Source of the DNA: Tyzzerella sp. UBA1042
Lineage (GTDB): Bacteria; Bacillota; Clostridia; Lachnospirales; Anaerotignaceae
Length of the DNA: 12,927 nt
Assembly (NCBI GenBank): GCA_002316675.1
Contig: DCDZ01000055.1
Coordinates: 1 to 12,927, forward strand
Reading direction: 5' to 3'
Shown here: positions 6,299 to 12,927 of the stretch, one piece after another
Position numbering within the stretch: position 1 is the first letter of the stretch
Layout of the letters: each line of letters starts with the position of its first letter
Made by a program: the position numbers and the translations under genes
Notes under the pieces: model-generated
Seen by the model: only the letters and a program-made list of their open reading frames with translations
Databases searched by the model: none
What the model was told of the DNA's origin: nothing

Positions 6299-8239
6299 TT
6301 ACAGCTTTTCCACTTCCTCCATCCAAACTCTATTTGAGGCATCCGTAGGCATACGCCAATCACTTCTTGGTGAAAGGCACAGCGTGCCAACCTTAGGCCC
6401 GTCGGGAAGACAGGAGCGCTTAAACTGCTGCATAAAAAAGCGGCGATAGAAGTTCTTTAGCCATTTTAGAAGAATCTCCCGGGAGTAGGCATTGCCAAAC
6501 ACTTGCTCTGCCAAAAATAAAACCTTTGCGGGAGAGAAGCCAAAGCGAATAATTTGATATAAAAAGAAATCATGAAGCTCGTAAGGTCCCACCAAATCCT
6601 CTGTTTTTTGATTAATGTTTCCGTTTTCATCGGGTGGAAGGAGCTCCGGACTCACTGGGGTATCCAAAACATCAAGCAGGATAGAGGAGGCCTTTTGCGG
6701 TAGTTTGCCGCTAGTAGCCACCCAGTTTACCAAAACACGCACCAGGGTTTTGGGGATGCCGGCATTTACACCATACATGGACATATGATCCCCATTGTAG
6801 GTTGCCCAGCCCAAAGCAAGCTCGGAAAGATCCCCGGTGCCCACAACGATGCCTCCGGTCTGATTTGAAATATCCATCAGAATTTGGGTGCGCTCCCGGG
6901 CTTGTGTATTTTCATAGGTAATATCATGCAGGGAGGGATCGTGGCCAATGTCCTTAAAATGTTGGAGTGCGGCGTCCCGGATGGGTATTTCCCTTGTGGA
7001 TATTCCCAAAGATTTCATTAATTGTATTGCATTTTGATAGGTGCGGTCCGTCGTACCGAAACCGGGCATGGTGATTCCTAAAACATGATCTCTGGGAACA
7101 CCAAGAAAATCACAGGCTTTCACACAAACCAAAAGGGCCAATGTAGAATCTAGGCCGCCAGAAATACCGATGACCAAGGTTTTGGCATGGGTGTGCTCCA
7201 TGCGGCGGGCTAAGCCCACGGTCTGGATCATAAAAATATCATGACAGCGCTTGTTTAAGGAAGCGTCATCGGCAGGGGTAAAGGGCTTTGCCGTAATCGG
7301 GCGGCAAAATTCGCCCAGCTCTGCCTCTGCCATAGGGAATTTAATTTCTCGATAGAACCTTTGGGCACTTGTTTTGGTCAGCTCTGACATATAGGTTGTA
7401 TGCTTGCGGCGTTCAGAGGTCAGTAATTCTAAATCAACGTCGGCATAAATCAACTGATTTTCACGGGAGAAGGACTGACTCTCGCCAAGGAGAACGCCGT
7501 TTTCATAAATCAAGCTGTGTCCGCTAAATACAGTGTCCTGGGTAGATTCTCCAATGCCGGCAGAGGAATATGCATAGGCACAAAGGCAGCGAGAGGATTG
7601 CTGCGCCACAAGCTGATGCCGATATCCCGGCTTTGCAGCCAATTCGTTACTGGCAGAGGGATTTAAAATAACAGTAGCGCCATAAAGACTTAAGTAAGAG
7701 CTTGGCGGAATAGACCCCCACAAATCCTCACAGATTTCTACGCCCACCTTCAGGAGGGGAATGCCTTCCGCTGAAAAAATCAAGTCTGAGCCAATAGGTA
7801 CCACTTGTCCTGTAAAAGTAACTTCTTCTCTGATTAAATCATCGGCAGAAGCAAACCAACGTTCCTCGTAAAATTCACTATAATTTGGAAGAAGGGTTTT
7901 CGGTACCAAGCCCAAAATCTTCCCCTTGTACAAAAGTGCCGCACAGTTAAAGGTCTGATTATCTGCCGACACTGGTACGCCAATGGAAATGAGCATATCC
8001 AGCGCCTTTGTTTCTTCTGCAATTTCCGCCAAGGCCTTCTCGGCAGCAGCCAGCAAAGGGCTCTGGAAAAATAAATCAGCGCAAGTGTAAGCGGTAATGC
8101 AAAGCTCAGGGAAGGTTAAAATCTTCACTTTTTTTTCTGCTGCTTCTAAAATAATCGATACAATTTCCTGCTTATTATAAATACAATCCGCTACCTTTAA
8201 GCGGGGAACGGCAACAGCAACTTTAATGTAACCAAACAT
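6299..8239 (-). CDS. nadE: Glutamine-dependent NAD+ synthetase
   Basis: This 646-residue two-domain enzyme catalyses the last step of NAD+ synthesis: amidation of deamido-NAD using ammonia from glutamine and ATP. The N-terminal nitrilase-fold glutaminase (about 1-300) has the Glu-Lys-Cys triad: E45 in FPELCITAY, K114 in PKTLLPNY and C170 in EICEDLW. The C-terminal synthetase domain has the ATP-pyrophosphatase P-loop SGGLDS (360-365), GTGDLSELALGW (467-478) and a conserved C-terminal SPRSDWRMP. Length suits the fused bacterial form. Start is the ATG after TAAGGAG, which overlaps the lexA stop codon; the gap to lexA is 13 bases. It is probably transcribed with lexA. Confidence 0.97.
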   Translation of the reverse strand: MFGYIKVAVAVPRLKVADCIYNKQEIVSIILEAAEKKVKILTFPELCITAYTCADLFFQSPLLAAAEKALAEIAEETKALDMLISIGVPVSADNQTFNCAALLYKGKILGLVPKTLLPNYSEFYEERWFASADDLIREEVTFTGQVVPIGSDLIFSAEGIPLLKVGVEICEDLWGSIPPSSYLSLYGATVILNPSASNELAAKPGYRHQLVAQQSSRCLCAYAYSSAGIGESTQDTVFSGHSLIYENGVLLGESQSFSRENQLIYADVDLELLTSERRKHTTYMSELTKTSAQRFYREIKFPMAEAELGEFCRPITAKPFTPADDASLNKRCHDIFMIQTVGLARRMEHTHAKTLVIGISGGLDSTLALLVCVKACDFLGVPRDHVLGITMPGFGTTDRTYQNAIQLMKSLGISTREIPIRDAALQHFKDIGHDPSLHDITYENTQARERTQILMDISNQTGGIVVGTGDLSELALGWATYNGDHMSMYGVNAGIPKTLVRVLVNWVATSGKLPQKASSILLDVLDTPVSPELLPPDENGNINQKTEDLVGPYELHDFFLYQIIRFGFSPAKVLFLAEQVFGNAYSREILLKWLKNFYRRFFMQQFKRSCLPDGPKVGTLCLSPRSDWRMPTDASNRVWMEEVEKL

Positions 8240-8252
8240 ACTACAACACTCC

Positions 8253-8864
8253 TTAGAATTTTCGGAACAAGCCGATTACTTTTCCCAATATTGTGACGTC
8301 GCGAACGATAATGGGTGACATGGAGGCATTTTCCGGCTGCAACCGAATGAAATCCTTCTCGCGATAAAAGGTTTTTACCGTTGCAAAGTCTTCAATTAAA
8401 GCCACCACAATATCGCCGTTGTTGGCGGAATTTTGCTGACGCACAAGAATTAAATCTTTATCAAAAATACCGGCTTCAATCATACTTTCCCCCTTTACAC
8501 GCAGCATAAACACCGTATCATTATGAATATACTCAATGGGGATGGGGAAGGTGTCCTCGACATTTTCCACCGCTAAAATAGGGGTGCCAGCAGTAATGGT
8601 TCCAATGATAGGCACATGAACCAATTCTTTTTGTGGAGAATCATAAAAATCAGGGGCCAAAATTTCAATCGCCCGAGGCTTTGTGGGATCCCGCCGTATT
8701 AAGCCCTTTTTTTCCAGTCTGGCCAGATGGCCGTGTACAGTAGAAGTTGACTTTAGGCCTACGGCTTCGCAAATTTCACGCACGGAAGGCGGATACCCCT
8801 TTTCCCTTACCTCCGACTTCATATATTCTAAAATTTGTCTCTGTTTTGGTGACAAATCGCTCAT
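8253..8864 (-). CDS. lexA: SOS repressor LexA
   Basis: This 203-residue repressor turns down DNA-damage genes until RecA-stimulated self-cleavage. The N-terminal winged helix includes LSPKQRQILEYM and GYPPSVREICEAVGLKSTSTVHGHL (about 4-47). The C-terminal S24-like domain has the Ala92-Gly93 cleavage site (ITAGTP), catalytic Ser127 (KGESM) and Lys164 (ATVKTF). I chose ATG at 8864 because AAAGGAG precedes it and LexA proteins start at this point; the upstream extension of the open frame is non-coding. A promoter overlapped by a LexA box predicts autoregulation. nadE follows 13 bases downstream, and yneA is divergent. Confidence 0.98.
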   Translation of the reverse strand: MSDLSPKQRQILEYMKSEVREKGYPPSVREICEAVGLKSTSTVHGHLARLEKKGLIRRDPTKPRAIEILAPDFYDSPQKELVHVPIIGTITAGTPILAVENVEDTFPIPIEYIHNDTVFMLRVKGESMIEAGIFDKDLILVRQQNSANNGDIVVALIEDFATVKTFYREKDFIRLQPENASMSPIIVRDVTILGKVIGLFRKF

Positions 8865-8949
8865 CAGACACACTCCTTTGTAGTTAGATTTTACAAACAA
8901 ATCGTTTTTATACAGAACTAAGGTACTGCTTTCTTTTTCCTTTTTATGA

Positions 8950-8978
8950 AGTATAACACAGAGTGAGAATAAAATCAA
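8950..8978 (-). promoter_or_regulatory. lexA promoter
   Basis: On the minus strand the -35 is TTGATT (8973-8978) and the -10 is TATACT (8950-8955), with a 17-bp spacer. The LexA box at 8976-8989 overlaps the -35, consistent with autorepression. The predicted leader is about 80 bases. Confidence 0.7.
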
Positions 8979-8989
8979 ACCTACGTTCG
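8976..8989. promoter_or_regulatory. LexA box at the lexA promoter
   Basis: On the minus strand it reads CGAAC-GTAG-GTTTG. This is one mismatch from the Gram-positive consensus CGAAC-N4-GTTCG. It overlaps the lexA -35 element. Confidence 0.7.
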
Positions 8990-9008
8990 GAAAATGTTGA
9001 AAAAAATA

Positions 9009-9037
9009 TTGACAAAGAATATAAGTTCGTTTACTAT
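9009..9037 (+). promoter_or_regulatory. yneA promoter
   Basis: Consensus -35 TTGACA (9009-9014), a 17-bp spacer, and -10 TACTAT (9032-9037). A LexA-like box (9016-9029) lies entirely in the spacer, predicting tight SOS control. Confidence 0.72.
9016..9029. promoter_or_regulatory. LexA box in the yneA promoter spacer
   Basis: AGAAT-ATAA-GTTCG has a perfect right half, GTTCG, and a left half differing from CGAAC at two of five bases. Variants with CGAAT in the left half are known for Bacillus LexA sites. Its position between -35 and -10 strengthens the call. Confidence 0.65.
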
Positions 9038-9050
9038 AAGGATATAAAAA

Positions 9051-9064
9051 AGAAAATTTGTTCG
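9051..9064. promoter_or_regulatory. Third LexA-like box, downstream of the yneA start site
   Basis: AGAAA-ATTT-GTTCG has the perfect right half GTTCG and a weak left half. It is 35 bp after the second box and 16 bp before the yneA ATG. It could add to repression as a downstream site. Confidence 0.45.
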
Positions 9065-9080
9065 TATCGGGGGCGATTTT

Positions 9081-9401
9081 ATGAAAAAATATCCATTGAG
9101 AAAACATATGAGAAAAACAACAAAAATACAAGGGAGATGGTTTCTTGTGTTAACCTTTGTGCTGATCCTTTGCCTGGGTACCATAGTTTCCGGGGCCCAA
9201 AAGCGAAAGACAGGAGCTATTCACTACGAAAGTGTGGCAATTCATGCGGGAGACACTCTTTGGAGCATTGCAAGGCATTACAAGGCGGAGAAGGATGATA
9301 TAGAACGTATGATTGTTGAAATTATGGAGATCAATGGAATGTGTTCTGAGAACATAAGGTCTGGTGAAAGGCTGATTGTTCCGGTTAAAAATGCGAAATG
9401 A
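9081..9401 (+). CDS. yneA: YneA-like SOS cell-division suppressor with LysM domain
   Basis: This 106-residue protein has a short basic N-terminus, one membrane helix (about 20-38) and an extracytoplasmic LysM domain (about 50-101: HAGDTLWSIARHY ... NIRSGERLIVPV). YneA of Bacillus has this size and layout. It sits divergent to lexA there too and delays septation during DNA damage. The SOS boxes in the promoter strengthen the match. The ribosome-binding site is modest (GGGGG at 9069-9073), which may limit expression; a second in-frame ATG at 9108 is less likely. No yneB or ynzC homologue follows. Other small LysM proteins are possible, but context favours YneA. Confidence 0.82.
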   Translation: MKKYPLRKHMRKTTKIQGRWFLVLTFVLILCLGTIVSGAQKRKTGAIHYESVAIHAGDTLWSIARHYKAEKDDIERMIVEIMEINGMCSENIRSGERLIVPVKNAK

Positions 9402-9586
9402 GAGGCCTTTGAAGAGTACAAATGAGATATATTGATAAAAAAATTAGGGCCTTCATAGGCTGGTTGAAGATTTTACGGGAATAACCGCTTTTAGCAAAGC
9501 AGTTTTAAATGAGATGGGGCAACAAGGAAAATACGTTTTGTTCATAAAGAATTTCTTAAGCATTCTTTACGTTTGAAAAATTTTCG
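9402..9586. other. Intergenic region after yneA
   Basis: I see no convincing gene. A 20-codon frame (9422-9484) has no ribosome-binding site. GCCTTTGAAG (about 9404-9413) and CTTCATAGGC (about 9451-9460) could pair with one mismatch across a long loop, without a T tract, so no clear terminator for yneA is visible. Confidence 0.35.
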
Positions 9587-9615
9587 TTGTTATCCACATA
9601 TGAATATGTTAAGAT
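9587..9615 (+). promoter_or_regulatory. Predicted promoter of the nfeD-floA operon
   Basis: The -35 is TTGTTA (9587-9592), the spacer is 17 bp, and the extended -10 is TGT-TAAGAT (hexamer 9610-9615). In Bacillus the related operon has a sigma-W promoter, but no clear sigma-W -10 (CGTA) is seen here. Confidence 0.5.
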
Positions 9616-9688
9616 GAGAAAAATAAGATGATCTCTGTGATATAAAAACATCGTCATAAAAAAGAGGTTATGGAAGGGAGGATGATTT

Positions 9689-10162
9689 ATGTTGCCTTGG
9701 ATTAGTGTCTTGGCAGTTTTAGGTGTAATTTTAGTTTTTGCGGAAATGTTAATACCGGGTTTTGGAATATTTGGCGTTTTGGGCATTATTTCTTTATTAT
9801 CGGCAACCATTATGGCGGCAAAAATTTATGGCACTTTGGTTTTTTTAATTATGTTGGCTGCACTCATACTGTTATTTTTTATATTGCTTATGATTTCAAA
9901 AAAAAGCGGCTTATATAATAAGGTAGTGCTTCATGACCGTCAAGAGTATACGGATTTCGACGAAGCAAAATTTGTGGGTTTGATTGGGAAAATTGGTACG
10001 GCCCAGTCCACATTGCGGCCTTACGGTGTGGTAGAGATCGACGGAGAAAATTTTGATGTTTCTTCGTTGGGAGACTTTATTGATAAGGGGAAAAAAGTAA
10101 AGGTGGTTCAGGTTTCCGGGAAAACAGTCACGGTAAAAGAATGGATAGAAGCTATTAAATAG
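9689..10162 (+). CDS. NfeD-family membrane protein (short form)
   Basis: This 157-residue protein has the short NfeD layout: two or three membrane helices in residues 1-70, then an OB-fold domain (about 95-155). The signature is GLIGKIGTAQSTLRPYG, then VEIDGENFDV, FIDKGKKVKVVQVSG and a final TVTVKEW. It lacks the N-terminal serine-protease part of long NfeD proteins. NfeD proteins are paired with flotillin/stomatin partners and appear to stabilise membrane microdomains. floA lies 42 bases downstream, supporting a joint role. A GGGAGG site (9676-9681) sets the start. Confidence 0.9.
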   Translation: MLPWISVLAVLGVILVFAEMLIPGFGIFGVLGIISLLSATIMAAKIYGTLVFLIMLAALILLFFILLMISKKSGLYNKVVLHDRQEYTDFDEAKFVGLIGKIGTAQSTLRPYGVVEIDGENFDVSSLGDFIDKGKKVKVVQVSGKTVTVKEWIEAIK

Positions 10163-10204
10163 GACAGATTATTTGAAAGTAGTTTATTAAGGAGGGAAAT
10201 CAGA

Positions 10205-11209
10205 ATGTTTGAATTAATACCTGTGGTGTTGCCAATCATCGTCATTATTGTAGTTATCATGATTTTTTTGAGTTTTGTTCCTTTGGGTTTATGGATTTCT
10301 GCAATTTCGGCGGGGGTTCGTGTAAGTATTTTCTCTTTGATCGGAATGCGTTTGCGTCGTGTTCGTGCGGATAAAATTATTCGCCCCTTGATCAAGGCCC
10401 AAAAGGCGGGCATGAATGTGCATGCCAATCAATTAGAGTCACACCTGCTTTCGGGTGGACGGGTGGATAACGTGGTAGATGCTTTAATCGCCGCCCATAG
10501 AGCAAATTTGGATCTTTCTTTTGAAAGAGCAGCAGCCATTGACTTGGCAGGACGTAATGTATTTGAGGCAGTTCGTCTGAGTGTAACCCCTAAAATTATT
10601 GAAACGCCATGGATTTCCGCTATGGCAATCAACGGAATTGAAGTAAAAGTTGTTGCAAAGGTAACGGTGCGTACCAATCTTGCCAGACTGGTCGGCGGTG
10701 CCGGCGAGGAAACAATCATTGCCAGAATCGGCGAGGGCATTGTAACCACTGTGGGTTCTTCAGAAAGTCATAAGACGGTTTTGGAAAACCCGGACTCTAT
10801 TTCCAGAACTGTATTGGCAAAGGGTCTCGACAATGGAACGGCTTTTGAAATTCTGTCCATAGATATTGCAGATGTAGATATCGGCAGAAATATTGGTGCC
10901 CATCTTCAGATTCAGCAGGCTGAGGCAGATAAGCAAATTGCCCAGGCAAAGGCGGAAGAGCGTCGTGCAGCTGCAATTGCGAGAGAACAGGAAATGAAGG
11001 CAGAAGTTGAATTTATGAAATCTAAGGTTGTTGAAGCGGAAGCACAGGTGCCTATGGCTCTGGCGGAAGCATTGCGTGAAGGCAATTTGGGTGTCATGGA
11101 TTATTATAATATGAAAAATATACAATCTGACACAAGTATGAAAAATAACATTGGCTCCTTGGATATCACAAAGATGTTTAAACCACAGAATGACTCCCCC
11201 GAAAAATAA
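10205..11209 (+). CDS. floA: Flotillin-like protein FloA
   Basis: This 334-residue protein matches the FloA/YqfA family, bacterial flotillin-like scaffolds of functional membrane microdomains. A hydrophobic N-terminus (about 4-24, then a shorter stretch to about 47) anchors it. The SPFH-type core follows, with GMNVHANQLESHLLSGG (69-85), AHRANLDLSFERAAAIDLAGR and VSVKV-like segments leading to VRTNLARLVGGAGEETI. A long Glu/Ala/Lys-rich helix (about 237-282, QQAEADKQIAQAKAEERRAA) probably forms the oligomerising coiled coil. The C-terminal tail is short and charged. A strong AGGAGGG site precedes ATG. It is the second gene of an nfeD-floA operon, followed by a terminator at 11231. Confidence 0.95.
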   Translation: MFELIPVVLPIIVIIVVIMIFLSFVPLGLWISAISAGVRVSIFSLIGMRLRRVRADKIIRPLIKAQKAGMNVHANQLESHLLSGGRVDNVVDALIAAHRANLDLSFERAAAIDLAGRNVFEAVRLSVTPKIIETPWISAMAINGIEVKVVAKVTVRTNLARLVGGAGEETIIARIGEGIVTTVGSSESHKTVLENPDSISRTVLAKGLDNGTAFEILSIDIADVDIGRNIGAHLQIQQAEADKQIAQAKAEERRAAAIAREQEMKAEVEFMKSKVVEAEAQVPMALAEALREGNLGVMDYYNMKNIQSDTSMKNNIGSLDITKMFKPQNDSPEK

Positions 11210-11230
11210 TCCATAAATAAAGCTGTATGT

Positions 11231-11261
11231 AAAAAGACTGTCATGCGTGGCGGTCTTTTTT
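11231..11261 (+). terminator. Terminator after floA
   Basis: AAAAAGACTG (11231-11240) pairs with CGGTCTTTTT (11251-11260) with one G-U pair, ending in a T run. The A-rich left arm makes it potentially bidirectional. Confidence 0.8.
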
Positions 11262-11477
11262 ATCCATATAGAATGTGCCTTTTCTTACTCCCTATAAATA
11301 AGAAGAAACTTTATTCTGAATAAGCATTGTTCATATATTTCCTAATATTGAAAGAATAAATCAGCGCGGTGGGGCAAAGTACCAAGGAAACTGTATTGGT
11401 GTAATTTTTTTATTCTAAGAAAAAAAGCATTTTCTTGCACAGGCAGACTGGAATATGATGGGATGGAGGGAGAAACT

Positions 11478-12293
11478 ATGTCGAGAAGCCTTGATCAGGA
11501 ATGGGAAGCAATTGTTTCAAAAGAGGAAAAATCCTTCGATAAAATTGAAAAAAAAATGAAGTTCCAAAAACCAACAAAAATAGATAATATTAAGAAGGAA
11601 ATCATGGCAAAAATTCCGGATAAAATGATAGCAACCCTGGATGCGGGATTTTACAAAGCGTTTCAGCTGATTTTTGCAAAGGGCATTGGTATCATCGGAA
11701 AGACATTTAATGAAACAGAATTGTCTCTTGACTTTGCCGTAAATGATTTTCGTGTCAACGGAAGGCCGAATAGTAAGTCTCTGCGGCAAATGGAAAAGGC
11801 AATTAAAAAGGGAAACCACATGAATACATGGGCGTCCGTGGCCGAAGGGATTGGACTGGGAATTGTGGGTGTGGGTTTGCCGGATATTCCCATTTTTCTT
11901 GGTGTTCTCTTAAAGGGAATTTATGAGGCATCCCTGGGGTATGGTTTTAACTATAAGAAGGAAAAAGAGCAAGTTTTAATTTTAAAAATGATTACTGCCG
12001 CTTTAAGTGAGCCGAATTGCAGAAAAGAGAATGACGCAGAGGTTGAAGCATGGATCAGCAAAATAGATGAGCCGGGGCTTGCTTTTGATATGGATGAAGA
12101 AATGAAAAAAGCTTCTAATGCTTTGTCGAAAGCAATGCTTTTATCTAAATTTATACAAGGATTTTTTATTGTGGGAATCATCGGAGGAATTTCAAATCCT
12201 GTCATATACCAAAAGACAATGCATTATGTATTGCTAAAGTATAAAAAAAGATATATAAATCAAAAAAGAATAGGTATAAAAACGGCAAGGTAA
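11478..12293 (+). CDS. EcsC-family protein
   Basis: This 271-residue protein resembles the EcsC family, named after the third gene of the Bacillus ecs cluster; molecular function is unknown. The recognisable part is a Gly-rich hydrophobic block, GLGIVGVGLPDIPIFLGV, followed by LLKGIYEASLGYGFNYKKE. The DIP motif and aromatic GYGF are typical. The N-terminal about 45 residues are highly charged and Lys-rich. A second hydrophobic stretch, FFIVGIIGGISNPVIY, precedes a basic C-terminus. I chose ATG at 11478 because GGAGGG (11465-11470) is well placed; an earlier in-frame ATG at 11463 overlaps that site. It lies after floA's terminator, so it is probably its own unit. I see no clear promoter. Confidence 0.8.
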   Translation: MSRSLDQEWEAIVSKEEKSFDKIEKKMKFQKPTKIDNIKKEIMAKIPDKMIATLDAGFYKAFQLIFAKGIGIIGKTFNETELSLDFAVNDFRVNGRPNSKSLRQMEKAIKKGNHMNTWASVAEGIGLGIVGVGLPDIPIFLGVLLKGIYEASLGYGFNYKKEKEQVLILKMITAALSEPNCRKENDAEVEAWISKIDEPGLAFDMDEEMKKASNALSKAMLLSKFIQGFFIVGIIGGISNPVIYQKTMHYVLLKYKKRYINQKRIGIKTAR

Positions 12294-12308
12294 TCCATAC
12301 TATGACTG

Positions 12309-12323
12309 CGAGGAAATTCCTCG
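12309..12323. repeat. Perfect 7-1-7 palindrome
   Basis: CGAGGAA-A-TTCCTCG is a perfect inverted repeat between the EcsC-family gene and the small downstream gene. It has no T tract, so it is not a standard terminator. It may be a transcript hairpin or protein-binding site for the 47-residue gene 38 bases downstream. Confidence 0.5.
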
Positions 12324-12360
12324 ACTCAAAAGGCTTATATGAAATGGGAGGTCATAAACT

Positions 12361-12504
12361 ATGGACAAGAAAACGAACAAATCAAATGAGAAAACACAGA
12401 AAAACTTAAACAGAACCGAATTTGCACAGGAATATAGCATTGATACCGGTTCTCAAAACAACAGCAAGTGCGACAAGACAAATAAAACCAACAAAACCAA
12501 ATAA
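12361..12504 (+). CDS. Small Lys/Asn-rich protein, unknown function
   Basis: This 47-residue protein is preceded by GGGAGG (12346-12351), 9 bases before ATG. It is very hydrophilic: Lys, Asn and Thr dominate, with no membrane segment. It has a TEFAQEY segment (residues 19-25) between Lys-rich ends, and one Cys near residue 38. TEFAQEY recalls the TEFASET repeats of gamma-type small acid-soluble spore proteins, and the composition suits a small spore-coat or core protein. That resemblance is short and could be chance. A terminator follows at 12538, so the gene has a clear transcription end. I found no convincing promoter; it could be read through from the EcsC gene. Confidence 0.6.
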   Translation: MDKKTNKSNEKTQKNLNRTEFAQEYSIDTGSQNNSKCDKTNKTNKTK

Positions 12505-12537
12505 CACGAAATAGGAAATAGTACTAAGGCTTATATG

Positions 12538-12576
12538 GAAAATCCCTTCAGAATAACTTTGGAAGGGATTTTCTAT
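12538..12576 (+). terminator. Terminator after the 47-residue gene
   Basis: GAAAATCCCTTC (12538-12549) is exactly complementary to GAAGGGATTTTC (12562-12573), with a 12-base loop and T-rich 3' arm. It separates the small gene from the following rRNA promoters. Confidence 0.8.
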
Positions 12577-12669
12577 TAAAGCAATATAGGTTTGAGTTGC
12601 CTCAAAATGCTAATAAAATGGCCATTGTCCGAGAGTTTATCAATAATTAAAAAAATGTCGAAAAAACTG

Positions 12670-12697
12670 TTGACAAGATTGAAAAACAGTGTATAAT
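12670..12697 (+). promoter_or_regulatory. rRNA operon promoter P1
   Basis: Consensus -35 TTGACA (12670-12675) and consensus -10 TATAAT (12692-12697) with a 16-bp spacer. The A/T-rich upstream sequence would favour RNA polymerase alpha binding. No coding start follows, as expected for a stable RNA operon. Confidence 0.8.
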
Positions 12698-12799
12698 AAA
12701 TAACTGTCACTGTTGATTCCAAAACAGCAACACAAAGAAAGAAGCAGTGATTATAAGAACAAAATGTCAAATTTAAATAAAAAAATTGGTAAAAAGTTC

Positions 12800-12828
12800 T
12801 TGACAAACGAAAAGCAATCTGATAAACT
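12800..12828 (+). promoter_or_regulatory. rRNA operon promoter P2
   Basis: Consensus -35 TTGACA (12800-12805), 17-bp spacer, and -10 TAAACT (12823-12828), 130 bp after P1. Tandem promoters are standard for Bacillota rrn operons. Confidence 0.78.
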
Positions 12829-12833
12829 AATCT

Positions 12834-12927
12834 TCGCTGACAACTTAAAAAAACAGCGACGAAACAAAACAATTGATCCTTGAAAACTGAACAGTAGAGA
12901 TACAAACACACAACCCATAGTCAATTC
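12834..12927 (+). promoter_or_regulatory. rRNA operon leader with boxA-like antitermination site (partial)
   Basis: The leader begins with a hairpin, TCGCTG (12834-12839) with CAGCGA (12854-12859). It continues to GATCCTTGAAAACTGAAC (12875-12892), which resembles the boxA-type CTTTGAAAACT segment before 16S and 23S genes in Bacillota. BoxA recruits NusB-S10 in antitermination complexes. The 16S gene itself is not in the window; it should begin shortly past the end. Confidence 0.75.

Noticed and set aside
8865..9131. An 89-codon N-terminal extension of LexA
   Set aside because: The known LexA N-terminus starts at MSDLSP (8864), which has its own AAAGGAG site. The extension covers both promoters and all LexA boxes and reads as noncoding sequence.
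9422..9484. A 20-codon frame after yneA
   Set aside because: Its peptide is basic and hydrophobic, but there is no Shine-Dalgarno site and no sign of conservation; too short to support.
11463..11477. ATG at 11463 as the start of the EcsC-family protein
   Set aside because: This start lies over the GGAGGG site that serves ATG 11478, and has no ribosome-binding site of its own.

Overview
The window looks like chromosomal DNA from a low-to-moderate GC Gram-positive anaerobe, most likely a Clostridia member. The evidence is strong purine-rich Shine-Dalgarno sites, sigma-A-type promoters, a clostridial-type feoA-feoA-feoB cluster with a small Cys-rich membrane protein, a CoA-transferase of the butyrate/4-hydroxybutyrate fermentation family, a LexA/YneA SOS module, and an rRNA leader of the type found in Bacillota. 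I cannot fix genus or species from this sequence. No IS element, phage gene or CRISPR array is visible.

Layout. At 1-45 is the 3' part of a tRNA-Gly(GCC) with a terminator. A gene-free AT-rich stretch of about 550 bp follows. At 650-3654 is an iron-uptake unit on the + strand: promoter, feoA, feoA, feoB, a 44-residue Cys-rich protein, and a perfectly palindromic terminator. Its control regions carry repeated TTAG/CTAA half-sites with the spacing of DtxR/IdeR-type operators. After another gene-poor stretch come a CoA-transferase gene (4145-5455) and a dCMP-deaminase-type gene (5627-6073), each with its own promoter and terminator.

On the minus strand, lexA (8253-8864) and nadE (6299-8239) form a tight pair in which the lexA stop codon overlaps the nadE ribosome-binding site. 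Divergent from lexA is a LysM-domain membrane protein (9081-9401) that matches YneA, the SOS cell-division suppressor, in size, layout and position. The shared lexA/yneA region holds three LexA-box-like sequences. One overlaps the -35 of the lexA promoter and one fills the spacer of the yneA promoter. This is the best-supported regulatory system in the window.

Next on the + strand is an nfeD-floA pair (9689-11209), which organises membrane microdomains, then an EcsC-family gene (11478-12293) and a 47-residue Lys/Asn-rich orphan protein (12361-12504). The window ends in the leader of an rRNA operon: two near-consensus promoters about 130 bp apart and a boxA-like motif. The 16S gene should start just beyond the right edge.

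I do not see an entirely new multi-gene system. The less ordinary points are the predicted DtxR-type sites inside the feo cluster, the coupling of NAD synthetase to lexA, the SOS-box arrangement, and two very small genes (44 and 47 codons) that are easily missed.
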